Of a DNA stretch of 35,542 bases, positions 1 through 8,385 are shown piece by piece. The notes beneath the pieces were generated by a model that worked only from the letters and a program-made list of their open reading frames with translations, did not search any database and was not told where the DNA came from. The first letter of the stretch is position 1. Each line of letters starts with the position of its first letter. Source of the stretch: Acidocella sp. (GTDB lineage Bacteria > Pseudomonadota > Alphaproteobacteria > Acetobacterales > Acetobacteraceae); the NCBI RefSeq assembly GCF_013044125.1, contig NZ_JABEVC010000058.1:1-35542 (forward strand). The letters run 5' to 3'. The translations under genes were made by a program, and so were the position numbers.

Positions 1-2
1 AC

Positions 3-1067
3 GGCGTAGCGCCCGAGACCGCGCTGGCCGCCGCCACCTCCCGCCCTGCGGAGGCGATGGGCCTAGCTGACCGTGGGCGGCTCGCGCCGGGCCAGCGGGC
101 GGACATCATCTGGTGGGGGGACGATTTTTCCGTGCAACGGGTGTGGACCGCCGGGTCCGCCACCCCCACGCGGGCCATGCCGCGCGGCACCGAGGCGGCG
201 CGGGCGGAACTGGCGGATCTCGACGAACGGCCGGCGCTGGAAATCGTCAGGGTTTTTCTGGCGCAGGAGGCGGCGGCGCAATCCGCGCTGAACGCCGTGG
301 CCCCCGCCCTGGCCGCGCTGGCCGATGCGGTGGCGGCAAGACTGCGGGCCGGCGGGCGGCTGTTTTATGCCGGGGCCGGAACCTCCGGGCGTCTCGGCCT
401 GCTGGATGCGGTGGAATGCGGGCCGACCTTCGGCCTGCCGCCGGGGGTCATCATCGCCTTGCTGGCCGGCGGCACGGAAGCATTCATTCAGGCGGCGGAA
501 GGTGCCGAGGACGACACACAGGCCGGCGCTGCCGCGCTGCGGGCGCATAATTTCACCGCCGCCGACGCGCTGGTCGGCATCGCGGCCTCCGGCGCCACGC
601 CCTTCACCCTGGCCGCGGTGCGCCATGCGCGCGGGCTCGGCGCGCTCACCGGGGCGATTGTGAACAACCCCGGCTCCCCTCTGGCCGAAGCGGCAGAGAT
701 CGCTGTGCAGATCGCCTCCGGCCCAGAGGTGATCGCCGGTTCAACCCGGCTCTCCGCCGGCACCACGCAAAAAATCGCGCTCAATATCCTCTCCTCCACG
801 GTGATGCTGCGCCAGGGCAAGGTGTTCGGCCCCTACATGGTGGACATGCGCGCCACCAACGAAAAACTGCGCCGCCGCGCCCTGCGCATGACCATGGACA
901 TCACCGGCGCTAATGAAACCGCCGCGCGCATTGCACTGGCGCAGTGTCATGACCATGTGAAGACTGCGGCGCTGATGCTGTTGCGCGGCCTAACGGCGGC
1001 AGTGGCTACGCAAAAACTCGAATCGGCAGAATTTTCTTTACGGCGAGCGCTGAACGCGGAAGAATAG
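3..1067 (+). CDS. murQ: N-acetylmuramic acid 6-phosphate etherase (MurQ) domain fused in frame to the C-terminus of a NagA-like N-acetylglucosamine-6-phosphate deacetylase (5' truncated by window edge)
   Basis: Frame 3 is open from the window edge. GVAPETALAAATSRPAEAMGLADRGRLAPGQRADIIWW..VQRVWTAG is a NagA/amidohydrolase C-terminus, followed without a stop by MurQ motifs (ADLDERPALEIV, GAGTSGRLGLLDAVE, GPEVIAGSTRLSAGTTQKIALNILS, MVDMRATNEKLRRRA). Confidence 0.85.
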   Translation, partial: GVAPETALAAATSRPAEAMGLADRGRLAPGQRADIIWWGDDFSVQRVWTAGSATPTRAMPRGTEAARAELADLDERPALEIVRVFLAQEAAAQSALNAVAPALAALADAVAARLRAGGRLFYAGAGTSGRLGLLDAVECGPTFGLPPGVIIALLAGGTEAFIQAAEGAEDDTQAGAAALRAHNFTAADALVGIAASGATPFTLAAVRHARGLGALTGAIVNNPGSPLAEAAEIAVQIASGPEVIAGSTRLSAGTTQKIALNILSSTVMLRQGKVFGPYMVDMRATNEKLRRRALRMTMDITGANETAARIALAQCHDHVKTAALMLLRGLTAAVATQKLESAEFSLRRALNAEE

Positions 1068-1088
1068 GGCAGGAGGGAACGCGTAAAA

Positions 1089-1607
1089 TTGGCCAGTAAA
1101 CTCATCACCTTCGCCAAGGCGATTGACGATTTCATTATTGACCGGGCGTTGCAGCCGGTGGTCAATCTGGCCGGGCAATTATTTGCCATCCCGCTCTACA
1201 CGGTGGCCAAAGTCTGTACCGTGCTCGGCGCCGGGGTGGGGGTGGTGTGGGTTCATCGGTTCGATACGTTTCCCGGCACCGATTTCTACCAGGACGTCTT
1301 CAGCCTCGGCATCATGGTCCTCGCCACCTTCCTGCAAATACGCGCGCATGAGGCCCGCGAGCCGAAGCATCAGGCATTCATGCCCGCCGCCCGCGTCACC
1401 GGCCTGCTGTGGCGTACCCTCTGGCTGCTGGATCTGGCATCCTTTCCCTTCCAGCTCCCGGTTGAAGGGCGCGAGCAACTGGCATTCAACTTCGTCTGGA
1501 CCTTGTTGGTCGTGCTGCCCTACTGGATCATCTGCTGCCGCCGTCCGCCGCCCCCGGTGGAACGCCGCGCGATGGTCTTCGCGCCGGTGCCGATCTCGGT
1601 GCGGTAA
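1089..1607 (+). CDS. Hypothetical membrane protein (TTG start)
   Basis: 172 aa ORF with several hydrophobic segments, co-directional and close behind murQ, no strong antisense competitor. Confidence 0.6.
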   Translation: MASKLITFAKAIDDFIIDRALQPVVNLAGQLFAIPLYTVAKVCTVLGAGVGVVWVHRFDTFPGTDFYQDVFSLGIMVLATFLQIRAHEAREPKHQAFMPAARVTGLLWRTLWLLDLASFPFQLPVEGREQLAFNFVWTLLVVLPYWIICCRRPPPPVERRAMVFAPVPISVR

Positions 1608-1671
1608 ATTTCTGGCGCGACGAATCGGCCGTTTTATGGTTTGTTCCGCGTAATCACAAAAGGATCAACCG

Positions 1672-2076
1672 TTGAAACCGCCTGAAGTCGTCAAAAAACT
1701 GCCGCTGGATAAAATATCCAGGATCAACGATACGATCGCCATCCGCTCGAACCAGATTTTCGCGACTATGGGGTTTTTCTGGTTCTGCCTGGTATTTTCC
1801 CTGTTGCCGCTGAAATGGCCGGCCGCAATGCCCTTCGTGCAATACGCCAGCTCCGGCGTCTTGCAGCTTGTGGCCCTGCCGTTACTAGGGGTGGGCACCA
1901 TCCTGGCCGCGCGCTCCTCGGACAAACTGGCCAAGGAGCAGCACGACGCAGTGATGGAAACCGTGCAGGATATGCAGATTTTAATGGCCGAGCTGCACCA
2001 GCTGCACCTGGAGCTTCACGCCAAGGTGGATGAAGCCCTGGCTGGCGGCGAACCCGAAACGGCGCAGCTGGGTTGA
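1672..2076 (+). CDS. Hypothetical small membrane protein with C-terminal coiled-coil-like segment
   Basis: 134 aa, two hydrophobic stretches (MGFFWFCLVFSLLPL; VLQLVALPLLGVGTILAA) then an amphipathic helix. Confidence 0.6.
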   Translation: MKPPEVVKKLPLDKISRINDTIAIRSNQIFATMGFFWFCLVFSLLPLKWPAAMPFVQYASSGVLQLVALPLLGVGTILAARSSDKLAKEQHDAVMETVQDMQILMAELHQLHLELHAKVDEALAGGEPETAQLG

Positions 2077-2084
2077 GCCCCGCC

Positions 2085-3086
2085 TCAGGCGGCTTGCGGC
2101 ACCAGTGAAGCGTGGCTCCGCACATCCAGCCGCACCAGCGTTTGGTTGAGCAGGATATAGGCGATCTCCCCGAACGTGACCGGCCCGATGAAGCCGCCCG
2201 TGGTTTTGCCCTCCAGCGAAGCATATAAATAGTTCAGGATGCAGTTGAAGGAGAGCCCCGCGCCGCTTTCCTGCTGGGCGCAGTACATGCCATAGGCCGC
2301 CGGATAATCACCAACCGGCGCCGCCAGGCGGTACACCAGCCCGGCCATCACGGGGGCGTAGAATGTCACCGTTTCCGCCTGCGCCTCCTGGAAGGATACG
2401 TTGATCATCGCCCCGGCGTAGTTGCTCACCAGCGGCAGGCTGGGGTCGGCGTGAATCTCGCGCAGATATTGCGCGAAGTTGCGCTCCACCCCGTTCACGG
2501 TGCAGCTCTCTGCCGTAAAGCCGCTTTGTGGGAAGCTGATGTCATCGCCCGTTCCCTGGTGGAAGAGGTTGATGATATCGGCTTCCGCGAACAGGCCGTC
2601 GGCCAGGGCGGCATGCATGACCAGAACGGCATTATCATGAACCTCGCCGGTCATGCCGTTAACCGCGACAGGCGCCACCTTGCCGATCTCGGCGAGATCA
2701 ACACCCGTCACCCAGCCGACGAGCGGCTGCTGGTACAGATGCGGCAGGTCCGGCGCCTCGATGGCAAAGCGCTGGTGCGCCTCGCTGAAGGCTGGGACCA
2801 GCACATAGGAGAACCCCTGGTCAAATCGCCCGGCGGTGAGCTGCGCCAGCTCCCCCGGGGCGATTGCGCCAATGCGGCAATCCGCGGCACCTTCGATGAT
2901 CGTGCAGAACACATGTTCATGGTCGCGCAGCCCGCCCTGCGCGGTCATGAAATAGGGGGTTGAGCCGCCGATCCAGCGTCCCCGCGGCAATGCGGTGAGG
3001 GCTCTGGGGCTGCCGGCGATAAGCATAATGCTTCCGGCTTCGATGAATGACACCGCCTGTGCGATGGTGAGGAGGCTGTTTTGCAT
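2085..3086 (-). CDS. Uncharacterised conserved protein, FIST-domain-like
   Basis: 333 aa intact ORF; overall pattern reminiscent of FIST/DUF-type sensory proteins (GFSYVLVPAFSE, GGFIGPVTFGEIA). Family assignment is tentative. Confidence 0.65.
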   Translation of the reverse strand: MQNSLLTIAQAVSFIEAGSIMLIAGSPRALTALPRGRWIGGSTPYFMTAQGGLRDHEHVFCTIIEGAADCRIGAIAPGELAQLTAGRFDQGFSYVLVPAFSEAHQRFAIEAPDLPHLYQQPLVGWVTGVDLAEIGKVAPVAVNGMTGEVHDNAVLVMHAALADGLFAEADIINLFHQGTGDDISFPQSGFTAESCTVNGVERNFAQYLREIHADPSLPLVSNYAGAMINVSFQEAQAETVTFYAPVMAGLVYRLAAPVGDYPAAYGMYCAQQESGAGLSFNCILNYLYASLEGKTTGGFIGPVTFGEIAYILLNQTLVRLDVRSHASLVPQAA

Positions 3087-3100
3087 GGAATGGTTCCGTT

Positions 3101-3310
3101 TCAGAGTGCTGGGAGGTCGCGCGCGGCAAACGCATTGGCCAGAAAAAACTGGTGCAGTTCGGTGGCGGATTTGCCGAGCCGGCCAGGGTCCAGGCGCACG
3201 TCATCACGCAAGCGCTTGAGCAGCAGCCTGGTTGCCAGGGATGAAACTTGGGGTTCGGCCCCTGTAAGCGCGCGTTGCCAGCGGGGGTCCGTTTTCGCGG
3301 GGATCGACAT
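3101..3310 (-). CDS. Small hypothetical protein upstream of and probably co-transcribed with the FIST-like gene
   Basis: 69 aa, purine-rich stretch before ATG, 14 nt from the next gene on the same strand. Confidence 0.5.
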   Translation of the reverse strand: MSIPAKTDPRWQRALTGAEPQVSSLATRLLLKRLRDDVRLDPGRLGKSATELHQFFLANAFAARDLPAL

Positions 3311-3415
3311 CTCTCGTGCTCCGTTTTTCTTGAACGGGACGAGTCTAGCGCCTAAAACTCACTAAATGATTAGCAAATCCGCCCCTCGCTCCATATGGGC
3401 AAGGGGCGGCAAGCT

Positions 3416-5578
3416 TCACCCCGCGGCCTTCGCCTCGCGGCGGCGGCGGGTCAGCACGAACTCGGTATAGCCGTTGGGCTGGTTGCGGCCCTCGAACACC
3501 AGCTCGCAGGCGGCGGCGAAGGCCGGGCCATCATAGCCGGGGGCGAGCGGCTTATACGCCGGGTCGCCGGCGTTCTGCTGGTCCACCACCAGCGCCATGC
3601 GCTTGAGGGTTTCCATCACCTGTTCCTTGCTCGCGATGCCGTGGTGCAGCCAGTTGGCGATATGCTGCGAGGAGATGCGCAGCGTCGCGCGGTCTTCCAT
3701 CAGCGCCACATCGTGAATATCCGGCACCTTTGAGCAGCCCACCCCCTGGTCCACCCAGCGCACCACATAGCCGAGCAGCCCCTGCGCGTTGTTGTCGAGC
3801 TCCTGCTGCACTTGCGCGGGGTTCCAGTTCGGCCGGTCAGCCAGCGGAATGGTCAGCAGGTCTTCCAGCCTGGCGGGCGGGCGGGATTTTAGCTCGTCCT
3901 GGCGTGCGAACACGTCCACCGCATGGTAGTGCAGCGCGTGCAGCGTGGCGGCGGTGGGCGAGGGGACCCAGGCGGTGTTGGCGCCCGCGCGCGGGTGCGC
4001 GATCTTCTGTTCCAGCATCGCCGCCATTTGGTCGGGCGCGGCCCACATGCCCTTGCCAATCTGCGCGCGCCCCTGCAACCCGCATTCCAGGCCAAAGTCC
4101 ACGTTGCGGTCCTCGTAGGATTTGATCCACGGCTGGTTCTTGAGATCGCCCTTGCGCAAAAATGCCCCGGCCTCGATGGAGGTGTGGATCTCATCGCCCG
4201 TGCGGTCGAGGAAGCCGGTGTTGATGAACACCACGCGCGACTTCGCCGCCGCGATGCATGCCTTCAGGTTGGCGCTGGTGCGGCGCTCCTCGTCCATGAT
4301 GCCCATTTTCAGCGTGTTGGCGGGCAGGCCGAGCAGTTTTTCCACCGCGCCGAACAGCGCCACCGCGTTGGCCACCTCCTCCGGCCCGTGCAGTTTGGGC
4401 TTCACGATATAAACCGAGCCGGTGCGCGAGTTGCGCCGTGCGTTAAGGTCATGCATCGCGATCAGCGAGGTGATCACCGCATCGATGATGGTCTCTGGAA
4501 CCTCGTTGCCCTGCGCGTCGAGAATCGCATCGGTGAGCATATGGTGGCCGACGTGGCGCACCAGCATCAGCGAGCGGCCGTGCAGGCTGAGCGTGCCACC
4601 GTCCGGCGCGGTGTACACGCGGTCCTGGTTCAGCTTGCGCTCGAATGTTTTGCCGCCTTTCTCCACCGGCGCGCTGAGCGTCCCTTGCATCAGCCCGAGC
4701 CAGTTGCGGTACACATCCACCTTGTCCTGCGCATCCACCGCGGCAACGCTGTCCTCGCAATCCATGATCGTGCTGATCGCCGATTCCATGATGATGTCGG
4801 CCACCCCGGCCGCGTCATCCCGGCCGATGGCGTTCTGCGGGTTGATCACCAGCTCCGCGTGCAGATTATGGTTCTTCAGCAGCACGCCCTTGGGCTGGCC
4901 GGGCTCGCCGGTGTAGCCCGCGAACTGCGCGCCATCCTTCAGGCCAACCTCGCCGCTGGGCAGCACCACGGCCAGGTGCCCGTTATGTACGCGGTAAGCC
5001 TGCGCATCGGCATGGCTGCCATCCGCCAGGGGGAAATGCGCGTCGAGAAAGGCGCGCCCGCGCGCCACCACCAGCGCCGCGCGGGCCTTGTTCAGCCCCC
5101 CGGCGGATCTGGCGGCGCCTTCGGTCTCGGGGATCGCATCGGTGCCGTACAGCGCATCATAAAGGCTGCCCCAGCGCGCATTGGCGGCATTCAGCGCATA
5201 GCGGGCGTTGCTCACCGGCACCACCAGTTGCGGCCCGGCGATATGCGCGATCTCATCATCCACCCGGTCCGTATCCACGGTGAAGGGCGCGGGGTCGGGC
5301 AGCAGATAGCCGATTTCGCGCAAAAACGCCTGATACGCGGCGGGATTGTGCGGCTGGCCCTTGTGCGCCAGATGCCAGGCGTCGATTTGCGCCTGCAGCG
5401 CGTCGCGCTTGGCCATCAGCGTGGCGTTTGTGGCCGAGAATTCCTTGATGACAGCCGCGAAACCGGCCCAGAAGGCGGCCGGGTCAACTCCGGTGCCGGG
5501 CAGCGCCTCGTTCACCACGAAATCATATAAAACGCTGGCGGGGCGGATACCGTTGGCCGGGGTGCGGGCGTCGGACAT
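3416..5578 (-). CDS. glcB: Malate synthase G
   Basis: 720 aa from ATG at 5578 ([21 protein letters not shown]); [40 protein letters not shown] and [35 protein letters not shown] are malate synthase G signatures. Confidence 0.96.
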   Translation of the reverse strand: MSDARTPANGIRPASVLYDFVVNEALPGTGVDPAAFWAGFAAVIKEFSATNATLMAKRDALQAQIDAWHLAHKGQPHNPAAYQAFLREIGYLLPDPAPFTVDTDRVDDEIAHIAGPQLVVPVSNARYALNAANARWGSLYDALYGTDAIPETEGAARSAGGLNKARAALVVARGRAFLDAHFPLADGSHADAQAYRVHNGHLAVVLPSGEVGLKDGAQFAGYTGEPGQPKGVLLKNHNLHAELVINPQNAIGRDDAAGVADIIMESAISTIMDCEDSVAAVDAQDKVDVYRNWLGLMQGTLSAPVEKGGKTFERKLNQDRVYTAPDGGTLSLHGRSLMLVRHVGHHMLTDAILDAQGNEVPETIIDAVITSLIAMHDLNARRNSRTGSVYIVKPKLHGPEEVANAVALFGAVEKLLGLPANTLKMGIMDEERRTSANLKACIAAAKSRVVFINTGFLDRTGDEIHTSIEAGAFLRKGDLKNQPWIKSYEDRNVDFGLECGLQGRAQIGKGMWAAPDQMAAMLEQKIAHPRAGANTAWVPSPTAATLHALHYHAVDVFARQDELKSRPPARLEDLLTIPLADRPNWNPAQVQQELDNNAQGLLGYVVRWVDQGVGCSKVPDIHDVALMEDRATLRISSQHIANWLHHGIASKEQVMETLKRMALVVDQQNAGDPAYKPLAPGYDGPAFAAACELVFEGRNQPNGYTEFVLTRRRREAKAAG

Positions 5579-5711
5579 TTTAGCGGACTCCTTAACTGTT
5601 GTTTTCCTATGTCTGATGCCGCAAGGAGACGTCTGAAAGCAAGGGGGCGCAAATTTGGCGCACCCGGCGCCGTGCTGTAGTCTCGCCGGGTAATCAGGGG
5701 TGCGGCTTGGC

Positions 5712-6620
5712 ATGCGTTATGTAGCGGCGTTTCGAACCTACACATGGGACGACGGGGTAGCCACGCTGGCCCGCCGGTTTTTTGCCGCCACCCCGGCCGC
5801 CCGCCAGGTGGTGCTGGCCGATGAGACGCGCGGCCCGCTCGGCATCACGGGCTATGAGGTGATCTCCCACACCGAGGACACCTCAAACCTCGGCCTGCTG
5901 GTGTACCCGGCGGGCAATTCACTCTGGTATAATGTCGATTATGGCCTCTACATCCTGCGCGCCGCCCTGCCGGGCTATGATTATTACCTGACCTCGGAGT
6001 CAGATCTCGCGGTCAACACCCCGCTTGATGCCGTCGTGCACACAGTTGCGGCGCGCCAGACGGACATCGTGGCGCATTGGGTCGGCCCCGCCACGCCGGC
6101 CTGGGAATGGTACACCACCGCCGCGGGAATGTTTGAGCAGTCCATGGCCTCGCTGTTGTTTTTCATGATCCTCTCGGCCCGCGCCATAGACCTGCTATTC
6201 TACATGCGCCGCGCCCTCACGGTCGAATTTCAGGCCGGCCGCTTGGCATCCTGGCCGTTCTGCGAGATTTTCGTGCCAAGCCTGTTGCGTCAGGCGGGCA
6301 TGAGCTTCGCGGAAATCGGCGAATTCGCGGATACGGAAAACCTGCGCCTGCGCCCGCGGCTGTTGTTGAGCGAGGCAGCCGCCAATCGTCCAGGCTCGCT
6401 GGCGCATTCGGTGCTGGCCCGGCCCGCCTATATAAGAGCCGTCATTAAGGAACACCCGCCGCGCGACTGGTTTGCTCCTGGCAGCGCCCTGCGCCATGCC
6501 CTGCGGGAGATTCCAGCCGCCGAATACGCGCCGTTGCTCTGCGCGGCATTTGTCCAGGCGGGCGAGGGCGAGGAGCTGGCGCGGTTCATGCAAGCCTCTC
6601 AGAGCGCTCCGCCGGGATGA
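5712..6620 (+). CDS. Putative glycosyltransferase-like protein
   Basis: Protein with a [14 protein letters not shown] segment resembling a DxD-type nucleotide-sugar site; next to a second glycosyltransferase. Start could be 5700 or 5712. Confidence 0.5.
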   Translation: MRYVAAFRTYTWDDGVATLARRFFAATPAARQVVLADETRGPLGITGYEVISHTEDTSNLGLLVYPAGNSLWYNVDYGLYILRAALPGYDYYLTSESDLAVNTPLDAVVHTVAARQTDIVAHWVGPATPAWEWYTTAAGMFEQSMASLLFFMILSARAIDLLFYMRRALTVEFQAGRLASWPFCEIFVPSLLRQAGMSFAEIGEFADTENLRLRPRLLLSEAAANRPGSLAHSVLARPAYIRAVIKEHPPRDWFAPGSALRHALREIPAAEYAPLLCAAFVQAGEGEELARFMQASQSAPPG

Positions 6621-7981
6621 GTCATGGCGCCGAACACCTCGACCTGATCCAGATGCAGGTAGTCGCGTCCCAGCAGCGTAACGCGCACAAACCGCGCCCA
6701 GGCGGCGCCGGGGCCAGCCCAGACAAAGGGCGCGCCTTCAATGCCGCCCACCACTTCGTCATCTTCCTTGCGCGCGACCTCCGTCCATGAAGCGCCGTCA
6801 ATGGAAACGCTCAGGCTGAAATTCCTGAACCGGGCGGCCGTGTGGTCGTCGGTATTATAGATGTGGATTTCGTGGATCGTGGCGAAACCGCCGAGATCCA
6901 CCTGCCACCAGGGATTGTTCTCAAAATCGGTGTGGAATTTGCGCACGCCGTCAATCATGCCGCTGGCAGCGCCGCCTCTGGAGGCTGCCTTGGCGAGGAA
7001 TTCGGGGTCGGCGAGGTAGGAGCTTTGGCTGGTTGGTTTGCCGCGGGAGAGCAATTGGCCGCGCTGTTGGGCCAGTACGTCGGTCCGGGCGGCGCCAGCG
7101 AGCAGGGCTTGCCAGAAATCAGCCAGCCGGCGGTCCTCGATGGCATTCACGCTGTTGATGAAGCCGCGTAAACGCGGCTCATCCGCCGCCAGCTGGCCCC
7201 AGATTTTCTCGCCGGCGAAATTGCCCTTCAGCCCACGCGCCACGCGCTCGGCAAAGGCCTGTTCGGAGCGAAAGGCGTAATGGTGGACCATGGCGGTGGC
7301 GAAAAGTCTCTCCTGCCGAGGCGGATGGCGGGCGAACGCCGCCGCACCGGCAGGAAAATCGGCGTAATATCCAGCCATATCCTCCCCCAGCACATTCACC
7401 GAGCGGATCGGCCGGGCGAGATATTCATCCAGCCGGTGGACGAAGGAGTTGTCCAGGCACTTTTGGAGAAGCTGCGGATCGTTGAAGACTGTGCTGCGCG
7501 CTACATATTTGGTGAGAGGGTGCATCAGGGCTTCGCGCCGCGTGTAGGATTCCAGCACCGGGCGGTCCGGCGGCGTCTTGTGACCGTTGGGACCGAAGAA
7601 CACCCAGTTGAACAGCACGCAGTCGGCCACCGGGGCAAGCGGCGCGATGAACTGGGCGATGCTCTGGCCCGGCGGCAGACGGATGAATTCGTCGAGGTCG
7701 AGAAAGCTGATCCATTCTGCGGCGTGTTGGTCGTGTGCCAGAAAGTGCAGCATCATTTTGCGATGTTGCCCCTGGTCGGGATAAGACCGAAAGGTGACGA
7801 AGGGTGCCGGGCCCTGGGTGAAGGGCAGCACCGTCTCATAGAGCGCGCGCGGATCGTCGTCGTTGCAGTAGAGATAGACATGCTCGAAGCCGATGGCGCG
7901 GTGGTAGTTTAGCCACTCCACGGCGTAGCGAGTCTCCCAGCGCGCGCAGGCGGCAATCACGAAGCGGTACTTACGCGTCAT
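6599..7981 (-). CDS. Glycosyltransferase family 92-like protein with C-terminal F5/8 type C (discoidin) domain
   Basis: N-terminus ACARWETRYAVEWLNYHRAIGFEHVYLYCNDDDP..WISFLDLDEFI typical of GT92/GT2_4; C-terminus GKPTSQSSYLADPEFLAKAASRGG..NPWWQVDLGGFATIHEIHIYN..FSLSVSIDG typical of F5/8C. Start MTRKYRF at 7981. Confidence 0.85.
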   Translation of the reverse strand: MTRKYRFVIAACARWETRYAVEWLNYHRAIGFEHVYLYCNDDDPRALYETVLPFTQGPAPFVTFRSYPDQGQHRKMMLHFLAHDQHAAEWISFLDLDEFIRLPPGQSIAQFIAPLAPVADCVLFNWVFFGPNGHKTPPDRPVLESYTRREALMHPLTKYVARSTVFNDPQLLQKCLDNSFVHRLDEYLARPIRSVNVLGEDMAGYYADFPAGAAAFARHPPRQERLFATAMVHHYAFRSEQAFAERVARGLKGNFAGEKIWGQLAADEPRLRGFINSVNAIEDRRLADFWQALLAGAARTDVLAQQRGQLLSRGKPTSQSSYLADPEFLAKAASRGGAASGMIDGVRKFHTDFENNPWWQVDLGGFATIHEIHIYNTDDHTAARFRNFSLSVSIDGASWTEVARKEDDEVVGGIEGAPFVWAGPGAAWARFVRVTLLGRDYLHLDQVEVFGAMTHPGGAL

Positions 7982-8385
7982 TGGCCGTGCCGCCCTCCTG
8001 TCTGCGGCGCCATTCTGCCCGAGGCAGCCGCCCTCCGCCAGCCGGGCGTTCCACGCAGGGCAGGGGCTAACCCCCTTGCGGATGCGCGCTATTTCCGCCA
8101 TCAACAACCCCAGGTGTTCGACTAAGAGCGGGTTTTGGCCTTTTCCGGCCGTTTCCGCCACCCGAACCCCGAGGAATACCCACATGGCCTGGCGCGCAAG
8201 CCCCGGCCTACGAGATCAAGGACCGATGACCGCTCTGCCGACCGACTTTATTTTTTTCCGTTCGGATATGGCGTGGCTCCGGTCTGCACCCCTTAACTTA
8301 CATCAAAATCGCGGCGTCGCGGCATTGAGAGCCATTACAGGCTCCTGGCTGCCCGCGGATGCCGCGCATCGGAGCTCCCATTTAA

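Noticed and set aside
3380-3412. GCCCCT...AGGGGC inverted repeat downstream of glcB
   Set aside because: Short stem with a large loop and no T tract in either direction; too weak to call a terminator.
3923-5530. 535-aa plus-strand ORF antisense to malate synthase
   Set aside because: GC-rich shadow ORF rich in His/Arg/Gly without domain signatures; the opposite strand encodes a clear malate synthase G.
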